Positions 38,867 to 47,980 of a DNA stretch of 64,000 bases are shown piece by piece. Source of the stretch: Drosophila miranda (lineage: Eukaryota > Arthropoda > Insecta > Diptera > Drosophilidae); assembly GCF_003369915.1 (NCBI RefSeq), contig NC_046675.1:3968001-4032000 (forward strand). Direction: 5' to 3'. The translations under genes were made by a program, and so were the position numbers. The stretch's first letter is position 1, and each line of letters begins with the position of its first letter. Under the pieces are notes generated by a model. It was given only the letters and a program-made list of their open reading frames with translations, had not been told where the DNA came from and made no database searches.

Positions 38867-40102
38867 CTATGTATCTCCGTTCTTTTTCTGAGCCGCAGAC
38901 AATGTCTTCACACGATTCTCCTTTACCATCTTGCGCCACTCCAGCCACTTGACCATCTCCGGCTGATCACTGTTGCCATTCTGTGTCTCTAGTTGCATGT
39001 AGTAGGCCTCGCGCAATATCTTAAAGGCCTGGATGCTGTAATATGGCTGTTGTGTGACCGGATCAAAGTAGCGTGCTGGCAGCCTGGTGATGGGACAAAT
39101 GCCTCTAGTGGGTTTGGGCGGAGGCTTGGGTCGGCTAATCGATTGGAACACCTTGTCGTTGAAGTCGTTCTCGATGGTGACGAATGTGCGCTCACACTTG
39201 GAGTCTGGATCATTTGGATCATGCGGTAAGGTAGTTCCCCGAGTGGGCTTCCGCATCACAGGCATGGTCAACGAATGGTAACGTATTGTAGCCCCATTAA
39301 AAGTGCGCTTGGTGGGACGTGTTTTTTTTTTCTCCAATTCCATTTTCTGGAATTTCTCTGCAATTACGAATGAATACTCAATTATTGTAGCTTCAGCATA
39401 TAATTTAAAGACTTACCAAGGGAAAGGATGTTCTCCTCTTCGGTTATTTTTGCCTCCTCCAGGAGTTCTTCCTGTGTGGGCATGTAATCCTCAACGCGAA
39501 CCTTCTTTTTCTTGCGCTTCCGTGCATCGTCTAATTCCTTGAGGCGTTTCTTTGTGGCCTGTGTTTTGATAGCCGTCGATGTGCGTATGGATTTGCGACC
39601 AGAGTCGAGGACAGTAAAGCGCGGCCGCACTCTACGTTTGACCATACCGCCTCTACCACGCTTTTTATGCAGTGCCGGTACGGATTTTGTCTCCTTTTTG
39701 GCAGCAGGTGGCGGCTCCTGTAAGGAAAGCCTTGTTACAAAACAATATAAATGTACGAAATTTGGGGAATCGCACCTTGTAAGCCTTTGTATTGACGCCG
39801 CCTCGTTTCCGCTTCTTCTCCGTCGGCTCTTCTTGGTCGGATACCGGCTCATCCTGCTCATCAATACTGAAGTCTGAATCAACCACATCGTCCTCTTCGT
39901 CTTTTTGTCTTAAATATGGATTTGAAATGACATTATGGTCGGATTTATCCCAAGGGCGGGAGACTCACTCATATTCCCTGTCCTCTCCTTCCTCCTGGAA
40001 TCCACCGTAAGTGGTTTTGTAGAAATCATCCTCCTCTTCCTCGTCCAGAAGTGTGGCTATGCGGTTTCCAGCATTGTTGCGCCTAGCTCTCGAGGCAGCC
40101 AT
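38867..40102 (-). CDS. YL-1: YL-1 / VPS72, H2A.Z (H2Av) exchange factor subunit
   Basis: YL1 is the histone-variant chaperone subunit of SWR1-type and Tip60 remodelling complexes. It binds H2Av-H2B in the nucleus. Exons are 40102-39969, 39908-39776, 39717-39417 and 39357-38867, encoding 352 aa. The acidic N-terminus (LLDEEEEDDFYKTTYGGF) is the YL1 histone-binding region. The middle is basic (RKRGG, KKRGRGG, DDARKRKKKKVRVEDY), and the C-terminus has the YL1_C block ICPITRLPARYFDP...PYYSIQAFKILREAYY. The donor at 39775 is GTGCGA, a weak but usable site. It converges on unc80. Confidence 0.95.
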
Positions 40103-40183
40103 TTTTATATTTTACGAGATAACTTAACTTTTGAGGCCTATGTGAAGCTAGAAATTGCCAAGTTAAAGAAGAGAAGATTGTTG

Positions 40184-41050
40184 TTAGTGATGTAAGAAAC
40201 ATCGAGGCATCGAGCATCGATGTTTTTCTGCCGATGTTTACTGATATTTTCCGATGTTTTTGCTGATACCGATGTTCAGTGATGCATCGATGTTTTGCAA
40301 AACATCGGTAGCTTAATTTCATATCATTTGTCTTTTGTAAGCAGCAACACAGCAATGCCAAAGTAAGTAAACATATTTGACTTAAAATGAATCAAATTTA
40401 CTATAGATGGTATACATTTGTTTAAATATGAAACTGCGAACGCCGTTAACATCATTCGAAGGCAACCCGTTGTGTGTTTGGGAAGGGTACTGTTCAGTCA
40501 CAGACATATACCTTATTAATATTACAGAATAGACAGTACAATCTCATACACAAATACTCATAAATACAATTGTCCATGTCACTTCATGTCAATGAATATG
40601 ACGACACGAAAATTACCTTAGCAACTAAGAATAGACAATTGCACTTTTAAACTCGAACCCACCAAAAAGGGTGAAGCAATAAACTACTATTTACTCTATT
40701 GCTGCCAAGTAATGAAATGAAATGTAACCACCGCACAGAGTAAGTGAACCCTATCTAGGATACCCACTCCGCAGTCCAACTGGTTCAAGTTCTAGTTGCG
40801 ACGACCAAACTGTAGACGGTTTATGTACCGAATACAACCCAGCTTCCGACAACACAATTTTTTAGTTTTAAGATTTTTTGTATAATAATAACGCAATAAT
40901 AATAATATAATCAAATGGGAAAGTTTTCAAACATCGATACATCGATGCATCGAAGAATAAATCCGATGTATCAATCCAACATCGATGTTTGATTTTGATA
41001 ACATCGATGGACATCGACATCGATGTTTTTATTCAAATTTACATCACTAA
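40184..41050. mobile_element. Inverted-repeat element with CATCGATG subterminal repeats
   Basis: A perfect 12-bp inverted repeat (TTAGTGATGTAA at 40184-40195; TTACATCACTAA at 41039-41050) bounds 867 bp. The flanks carry a 6-bp direct repeat, TTGTTG, at 40178-40183 and 41051-41056. Inside each end lie many copies of ATCGATG/CCGATG (40200-40315 and 40930-41035). No transposase is visible. It looks like a non-autonomous DNA transposon of unknown family, lying about 80 bp upstream of the YL-1 start codon. The 6-bp flank could be chance in a TTG-rich context. Confidence 0.55.
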
Positions 41051-41107
41051 TTGTTGTTATAGTTGTTGTCTCGTCGATGAAGTCGTGTTTTGTAAATAAA
41101 AACGAGC

Positions 41108-41350
41108 TTAGCCCACTTAAGCCCCCTTTATTTAATTAGGTGAGCACCTTGAGGGAAACGGCGACAAATGGTACTGGTTGTAAATTCTTCGTGTAGATCC
41201 ATTCCACCCTATCCTCCTTTTTTCAATTACAAAAACTATGACCACGATATTTTACACCTGAATTGCGCTAAATCTATTAAATTTTCATTATTTTCGGTGG
41301 AATTTTAAAATACCCCCTGGTCTACAATGGGCTAATCGGTCTCCGTCAAG
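41108..41350. repeat. Dispersed repeat, copy A
   Basis: Two blocks match a second copy at 46641-46845 in the same orientation and with similar spacing. The first is TTAGCCCACTTAAGCCCCC followed by TTTATTTAA. The second runs from GACCACGATAT to GGGCTAATCGGTCTCCGTC. No coding capacity; family unknown. Confidence 0.55.
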
Positions 41351-42089
41351 GATTGGAAACTATATTCCTCGTTTTTTATATTCGATTTGATATTACTAGC
41401 TAGATAGAAACCTTTGCCCTGAATACATAACTTTATCCGAATGACGAATTAGTTTTCTATATGACTAGCTAATTTGAATACTACGCTGAATTCATCGGTT
41501 CTTAGCTTAATTTATTCATGGAATTTTTATTTCACAGAAAACAAACATAAACGAAGAAAATATCGAGTGAGATGGGCATGGTCATACTATTAAACATCGT
41601 ATCGACGATAGATTGCCTAGAATGACCTGTGTAGAGCACCAAAAAGTTGCTTATACTCGAAAATGACGATCTGCCGCTGCGCTGCCTCGAGATCTCCTAC
41701 AAAAATAGGTGCATATATTTCTCTCGCATTTTCTCGTATTTACTTTCCCCATAATTGGTCTGACTGGCTTTACCTGAAGTGTAAAGGAATGCGTGGTTTT
41801 AATTAATTAATTAAATTAACTAGAATATTCCTTTTAAGAAGAGCACATAGAAAATCTTTTATCGTCAAATGCGACTCTTTTGTAGAACATTTCTCGGAGC
41901 GAGAGCAGAGCAGCAAAAAGTTGTCTATACCCGAACCTTTATGCTGCTGCCGGCCGCTGCCTGGTCGTTGGACCTGTTGTTGGATCAAATCTGATTGCAC
42001 TTTGGACTTTCTCTGGCTTTTCGACGCGAAACGGTGACAGTGTATTTACTTTTCAAAGCAAACGGTTTAAAAATTAGCACACACCCAAC

Positions 42090-43401
42090 ATGATCAACTC
42101 GGGAAAGCTAGCAGGGCGCACCCTCTTCATTACGGGAGCCTCGAGAGGAATCGGCAAGGAAATTGCCTTGAAGGCGGCTCGTGATGGTGCTAACATTGTG
42201 GTGGCGGCCAAGACAGCCGAGCCACATCCAAAGCTGCCCGGCACCATTTACTCAGCGGCCGAGGAGATCGAGAAAGCCGGCGGACGGGCCCACCCCTGCA
42301 TTGTCGATGTTCGCGATGAGGTCCAGGTTCGGACCGCCATTCAGGAGGCAGTGGCCAAATTCGGGGGCATCGACATTGTCGTCAACAATGTGTGTATATA
42401 TGATACTACTATCTATTAAATCAGAGGGCATATCACCACGATTTTTACAAATTTTTCAGGCTAGTGCGATCTCCCTGACCAACACACCCAACACAGATAT
42501 GAAGCGGTACGACCTTATGCACAACATTAACACCAGGGGAACTTTCTTGGTGTCCAAGGAGTGCCTGCCGTACTTGAAGAAGAGCAACCACGCCCACATA
42601 CTCAACATCTCGCCACCGCTGAGCATGCTGCCAAAGTGGTTTGGTCCACATGTGGCCTATACGATGGCCAAGTACGGCATGTCCATGTGTGTTTTGGGAA
42701 TGGCGGAGGAGTTTAAAAACGATGGCATTGCCGTCAACGCGCTCTGGCCCCGCACTGCTATTCTGACTGCTGCCATTGAAATGCTTACTGGTTCTGAATC
42801 GGCCCAGTGGTCGCGCAAGCCCGAGATCATGGCTGATGCCGCGTATGCCATTCTGTCGAGAGAGCCCAAGCAATTTACTGGTCAATTCTTTGTCGATGAT
42901 GAAGTGCTTGAGGCAGCCGGGATCAAAGATCTCAAGCGCTACGCCTGCGTCCCCGAGAACGCTGACAACCTAATGGTTGACTTCTTTGTGGAGGCCAAGG
43001 GAGCGACAGCTGAAACACTAGCTGCTGCAGCTGGTGCATCCACTCCCACTGCAGGCAGTGATAGCGGCAAAATACCTCAACTTTTCCAGAAGATTGAATC
43101 TCTTCTATCTACCGAGATTGTCTCCAAGACGCAGGCCGTCTTCCAGTTCAACATTAGCGGCGCTGAGCAGGGAACCTGGTACTTGGACTTGAAAAATGGT
43201 TCAGGCTCCTGCGGCTCCGGCACACCACCAGCCACTCCCGACGCAACGCTCACGATGAACTCGACTAACTTTTTCGACATGTTTTCGGGGAAATTAAAGG
43301 CAGCACCAGCCTACATGACTGGCAAGCTAAAGATTAGCGGAGATTTCCAGAAGGCCCTCAAGCTGGAGAAGCTCATGAAGGCGCTCAAGTCAAAGTTGTA
43401 G
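42090..43401 (+). CDS. CG5590: HSDL2-like short-chain dehydrogenase with SCP2 domain, peroxisomal
   Basis: This is a short-chain dehydrogenase/reductase fused to a sterol-carrier (SCP2) domain, as in HSDL2. Exons 42090-42389 and 42460-43401 encode 413 aa. The NAD(P) loop TGASRGIG is at residues 15-22. VVNNAS spans the intron. S151 (in ILNISPPL) and Y167-TMA-K171 form the catalytic set. VNALWP and the FVDDEVL region match HSDL2. Residues from about 320 to 413 form the SCP2 domain. The last three residues are SKL, a PTS1 signal, so peroxisomal matrix location is predicted. An AATAAA is at 43472-43477. The D. melanogaster symbol is given from memory of the locus. The physiological substrate is not settled for the family. 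Confidence 0.9.
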
Positions 43402-43471
43402 GAGTTACCCAATTCCATTTCATATTCCTTAACTATATATTCACATTTATAGCTGACAAGTGCATGTTTGC

Positions 43472-43477
43472 AATAAA
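43472..43477 (+). terminator. Polyadenylation signal of the HSDL2-like gene
   Basis: AATAAA lies 71 bases after the stop codon. Confidence 0.65.
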
Positions 43478-43805
43478 GTCTGAATCCTATTACCTATGGT
43501 CGAGAGACCCGTTTAGTATTTTTAATTGCACACGTCTGGAACCGTTGTTGAATTCATTATCCATTATCTTAATACGTACAAACAAATTATTTCTCAAGCT
43601 AGAAAAACATTTTTGCTGTGATATACTTCAATTAAACTCGATTTATCTTTTAACAAAAAAAAAAAAGGGAAAACCCCCGCAAACGAAAATTGAAATGGAA
43701 TTTGGTCCAGATGCTTGGTTTTGGATAGACTTTGTTTACACATATGGTTCAAATCTATTCTCAATCGATATACCCGTGAAAAAGCGATAGCGTGCCGGTG
43801 CTGAC

Positions 43806-44031
43806 CAGTGCTGCCGATTTTGCTTTTTCCCGTCAGATCTGTCGTTTTTTGAAGGCCAACTGCGGCTAATCCCGTAGAGCTAAATGAGTTAATGGAAGTA
43901 CTGTTAAAAACATTAAGTATCACTTTAATAAAAACTTGTTAAAACCATTAATTAAGCGATTTTTCTGAAACTTTTAAGCTTTTTTTCAAGTCACAAACAT
44001 TATATTTCCTGTTGAAAAGTTGGCAGCACTG
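43806..44031. mobile_element. hAT-like MITE, 226 bp
   Basis: The ends are CAGTGCTGCC and GGCAGCACTG, a 10-bp perfect terminal inverted repeat of hAT type. The flanking 8-mers are GTGCTGAC (43798-43805) and GTGCTGAT (44032-44039), an 8-bp target-site duplication with one mismatch. The interior is A/T-rich with no coding capacity. It lies about 130 bp upstream of the next gene's start codon. Confidence 0.75.
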
Positions 44032-44160
44032 GTGCTGATAGATATTTGCAAATCCATTTTCTTGCAAACATATTGTATTTGTTCCTATTCACACTGCATA
44101 CAGTTTATAGCTGTAGGCTCTATTTATCGTGAAGGTGGAATACTGAGCATTAGTTTCGAT

Positions 44161-44695
44161 ATGGCGAGTTGTTCCTATAAGGTACGTCTATATGCAATTG
44201 ACAGAGCGCCAACGTGTTGATTAATCATGGCAAAAAAAACAGGAAAAGGTCGTGAGACTGGTCAAGTGCTTCTGCGGATGCAGTGACATGACCGTCGAGG
44301 AAGTGCACCGCATCTACACGCTGACAAACAGTGTCCACGAAACACTACTAGATGCCGAGGCCACAAAGCTGCTGCGCCGCTTCATGGAGCTGAGACGGTC
44401 CGGCGACAAAAACGAGGCTGAACAATATTTGGAAATCTACGAAAAGTGTGCGGAATTTCTGCAGGAGGAACAACGTACTTTTACCCAGGATGAAGTGGAC
44501 GAACTCTGTGATTTGGGGCTTCCCTATGACTTGGAGCAGGATCTGTCCAAACGCATGCTCAGCGGTCAACGTACGGACATAAGTCTCGGTCTTTATCGCA
44601 TCCAGGGCAAATGCCGCAACGAGATTGAGGCCAGCAGCGATTTTCGAGATTTCCGAGACGCCATACGGGACAAGATGCGGCGAGTTCCGAAATGA
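44161..44695 (+). CDS. Uncharacterised 157-aa helical protein
   Basis: Exon 44161-44181 encodes only MASCSYK. After a 61-base intron, exon 44243-44695 continues EKVVRLVKCFCGCSDMTVEE and runs to TGA. The protein is mostly helical and charged, with cysteines clustered near residues 16-19 (CFCGC). Conserved-looking segments are LLRRFMELRRSGDKNEAEQY, DELCDLGLPYDLEQDLSKRM and FRDFRDAIRDKMRR. There is no signal peptide or membrane segment. I do not recognise the family. An AATAAA at 45111-45116 fits its 3' end. It is convergent with Sce. Confidence 0.8.
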
Positions 44696-45036
44696 TATAT
44701 TTGGGAAATCCACAAGCTACAATTGGTGCTTCTTGTGTTCATATTACTACGTACATACCAAAGTCAAAATGGTACCTTTTAGAACCGCACTAAACCTCGT
44801 CGTCTATTTAGTTAGCAGTGCCTTGATGCCCTCCACAATCTCCACATCACACTAATCTTAACTCACCCACATTTCGTGTCTCCGTGCAACGGACCGAAAC
44901 GCGTCCCATAACTTCAGCGACAAGCAATGCAATTGTGACTTGCATAAGTGCTAGCTAACAAAATGCCTCATAAAAATTCGCATCACAAATAGAACAACGA
45001 ACAAAGTTATCTGTTGACTTACGAGTAAATGTATTT

Positions 45037-45042
45037 TTTATT
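45037..45042 (-). terminator. Sce: Sce polyadenylation signal
   Basis: Minus-strand AATAAA lies 110 bases beyond the Sce stop. It lies inside the probable 3' UTR of the convergent 157-aa gene. Confidence 0.5.
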
Positions 45043-45110
45043 TAGTTTAGTTCTTTATATATTCTTGTTGAGCACTATTGCTACAAAACTATGTATATTT
45101 CTAGTTCCGA

Positions 45111-45116
45111 AATAAA
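45111..45116 (+). terminator. Polyadenylation signal of the 157-aa gene
   Basis: Plus-strand AATAAA about 415 bases after the stop and about 36 bases from the Sce stop codon on the other strand. Confidence 0.45.
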
Positions 45117-45151
45117 CGACTTAATACTAAAGTGCTCTTAGAGTACCCCTC

Positions 45152-46541
45152 TTAGGTTTTCTTCCATGAGTAATACATTTCCATGGGCTTGTTCACCTGC
45201 AAATCGAGACAAAGAAGGATAAAGATTAGCAAAAGATTCGATTATGATATACATGCTGCTTGATTGGCTACTTACCTTCCAGAACTTATCGTTGACCTGA
45301 TGCAACGTCTGGTTGCCATTCAGAATGACCAACTGCTGTGGCTGGGGAGCGACATAGATGCAAAAGTTGAGCAGGCGGCATGCTTCCGGCAGATCGGCGC
45401 CCAAATCAAGGGTCAGGCGCATGGCCAGATACTTGCTGAGATGATCCACAGTTGCATTGGCTGTGGTCTTGATGTAACGCACGCAGTTCTCCTTGAGCGC
45501 CCTAATCAATTGGTTATCGGCAGACATCTCTGTGGGATGCGGCTTGAAGACCAGTTCGATTTCATCATTGATGCCCAGTTCACCGTTGCCCTCGCCCTCC
45601 GTGTCGATGGAGTCGCCCTCTGTGCGACAATCCATCTGAGAGTCTGACTCAGACTCTTCGGACCGCTCCGAGGTCAGCACGGACATAGCACGCTTGGGCT
45701 TGGAACTGCTTGAATTGGATGGAACTGGCGAAGGTGTGCTCCGCACTGAGGGAGGATTCGAGGCATCGTCCACCTGCATACGGTTGGCGGATGTGCTGGC
45801 GCCAGTAGTGGCCGATGAGGTGGCAGGCGCCACATTGGAGGTGCTGGTATTCGCCGAAGTTGCTGAAGTTCCAGAGTGCCCGGGATCCCGATTTTCGCGG
45901 TCGATGCTGTTCGTGTTGCTGTTGCTGTCATTGGACGCTGTATCGTGGACATTTAATTGATTAGAGGCATTGCGACCCACGCCAGAACCAACAGCGCTAC
46001 CCCCAACCCCGCCTGCCCCACCACCACCATTACCATTGCCTCCGCCTCCTCCTCCGGCTCCGCCGCTGCCCTTGGTGCGGAAGCGCTGTGGTCGGTTTTG
46101 AGACTGTAGCTTGATGCCCTCGTTGATCGAGTTGACCAAGGCCTGCTGGGACTGCGTTTGATTGAACTTCGCCATCACCTTCTCCTGAATGGCCTCGTAT
46201 TCCTCACGACTGGGATAGATCTTCGAGATGAGCAAATCAAAGTTGGGGTCGGCGCGCAGGGAGCGCTTGGAAACGAGTTTCTTCCGGCATGTTGGGCACT
46301 CCTTGTTTCCGGACCGCAGTGCGGTCACAATGCAGTCCGAGCAGAAGCGATGCAAGCACTCCTTAGTAGTCATTGTCTTCTTCAGCATATCCAAGCAAAT
46401 GGGACACATTAGCTCGCTGTGGAGACTCCGGGGTGAAACTGCTATCTCCGTGCTGTCTGTGATTATCTCCTGCGGCTTGCGCTGCAGCTCGTAAAGGGAT
46501 AATTCCCATGTCTTGTTTGGCGCCGGATCCAACGACGTCAT
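45152..46541 (-). CDS. Sce: Sex combs extra / dRing, PRC1 E3 ubiquitin ligase
   Basis: Sce is the RING1 subunit of Polycomb repressive complex 1. With Psc it monoubiquitylates H2A on chromatin. Exons 46541-45276 and 45196-45152 encode 436 aa, close to the known fly length. The C3HC4 RING is at residues 46-85 (CPIC, CLHRFCSDC, CPTC). The middle is low-complexity: Gly-rich near residues 160-190, then Ser/Thr/Ala-rich. The C-terminal ubiquitin-like RAWUL domain runs from about residue 335 and ends KFWK/VNKPMEMYYSWKKT across the intron. Open sequence past 45276 is intron readthrough. Transcription starts near the dispersed repeat at 46.64 kb. Confidence 0.96.
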
Positions 46542-46640
46542 TTTTACACCAATTCTGAGGCTTTTTAATAATTTATTTTCTTCTTTTCTAGAAATTTTCG
46601 CTCAATTGTTAAAATTTGATGTTATCGAAATTATCGAAAT

Positions 46641-46845
46641 TTAGCTCACTAAGGCCCCCTTTATTTAAACAGGATATCAACTTTGATTTAAGTGTGGAAA
46701 ATAATAAAAAGAATAGTAATAATAAAATGTAGTCTTGAAGGTCTTATACTTTATCTTAACTTAAAAAAAGACCACGATATCTACCAAAACTGTGCTAAAA
46801 TTATTCAATTTTCGTCTACAATGTGTTAATCGGTCTCTGTCTATC
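46641..46845. repeat. Dispersed repeat, copy B
   Basis: The second copy of the repeat at 41108-41350, starting TTAGCTCACTAAGGCCCCC and ending GTGTTAATCGGTCTCTGTC. It lies about 100 bp upstream of the Sce start codon. A weaker relative may lie near 46990-47020. Confidence 0.55.
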
Positions 46846-47072
46846 ATCGGGAAATGGTTGAGGCCGACAACCTTAACAAAAAATATCATGCAAAGCCAGA
46901 AGCAACGTTTGCTTGCAATTTCAAAATTATTAAAATTAAAACTATAAAAAAAACTTCACCTCTTCGTATTATAATAGGAAATTTTAAACCCCACGGGCCT
47001 GAAAAGGGTTAATCGACATCAACATATGCCAACATATCTCACTCACACTCACTATGTGCCTTTCACTCGCAC

Positions 47073-47327
47073 TTATGGCTTGCATACGTTAAGAGACTGA
47101 CTTTTGCCGTGTATTAACGTAATCAATTTCTGCCGAGTGTCGAAATTATGACTTATCCTTTTTGAATCGCTTTCAAAATTGCTTGACTGATCGCTTCTTC
47201 CATCTGACGGTTGGGTTTGTTCGTTCTCGTCTTCCTGATCGTTACGAGTGGTTTTCTTTATTCTTCTCCACCCGTGAGACATGGAGCTAATGGCTCTGCT
47301 CCTGGGTTCTCTTAAAATTAAATGCAT
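47073..47327 (-). CDS. Possible small ORF, 84 codons
   Basis: ATG at 47327 runs to TAA at 47073. The translation is hydrophilic (KKTTRNDQEDENEQTQPSDG) with no known motif. Composition is protein-like but nothing else supports it. It may be a decayed gene or a chance frame. Confidence 0.2.
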   Translation of the reverse strand: MHLILREPRSRAISSMSHGWRRIKKTTRNDQEDENEQTQPSDGRSDQSSNFESDSKRISHNFDTRQKLITLIHGKSQSLNVCKP

Positions 47328-47851
47328 TCACAGCATCGTCTAGACAGGGCGGGCATACGTTTTCTGGTAACAAATCCCCTTGACGAACCACGTACCCGGT
47401 ACTCTCCGCAATCATTGCAGCAATATAAATATAAATTTCAGCAGCTCTGTTTGGAAATTGGTTTGGAGTATCACTCGCTTTGTTTCCTGGTGCTCATTTT
47501 TTGGTCTCTTCATTTTGTATTGTCTTTGTATTTCAACGATTTTAAATTCGAATTACAATTTGAAATATGTCTAGGCGCGAACTATTTTTTATTGCCATTC
47601 ATTGCTTTTTAGGGTTGCATTTGAAAACCATCAGCTAACTATCGCAAAGAAACGTGTGGTTTAGGAACATCCCAGACGGATGGTGGAATAACTGGCATAC
47701 GGCAAAACCTTCCATCCTTCCAAGATTTTGAAAATATATTTTATATTTTTCTGGACTGGCGCATATATAAGAAAATGATTTTTTGTTGGATATATCATTA
47801 ACGGAACTTTTTTTTATGAATTTGGAGCCACAACTTTTTGAAATAGCATTG

Positions 47852-47980
47852 CTGCATGAAGGCGAACTTGATGCCGCCCGCATGTATGGACGTGATGGCA
47901 TCCTGTCCTAGCTGCACGAAGCTGACCAGGGCCTGAATGACTCCAAAGAGGGTGACCAGCTTGTCCTCGTTGCCGTGGAG
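47852..47980 (-). pseudogene. Fragment of a Mon1-like gene
   Basis: Forty-three codons on the minus strand read LHGNEDKLVTLFGVIQALVS, FVQLGQDAITSIHAGG and IKFAFMQ. This matches the first longin-domain region of Mon1, part of the Mon1-Ccz1 Rab7 exchange factor; in human MON1A the equivalent has ALVSF and SIHA-G-K. Homology stops at both sides: a TAG lies two codons upstream, and the sequence diverges after FMQ. No start, splice sites or remainder of the gene are visible, so this is a captured or relocated fragment and not a functional gene. Confidence 0.7.

Noticed and set aside
45138-45275. Continuation of the Sce frame past its donor (to ENLRGVL)
   Set aside because: The donor GTAAGT and the downstream exon VNKPMEMYYSWKKT match the conserved RING1 C-terminus, so this is intron sequence.
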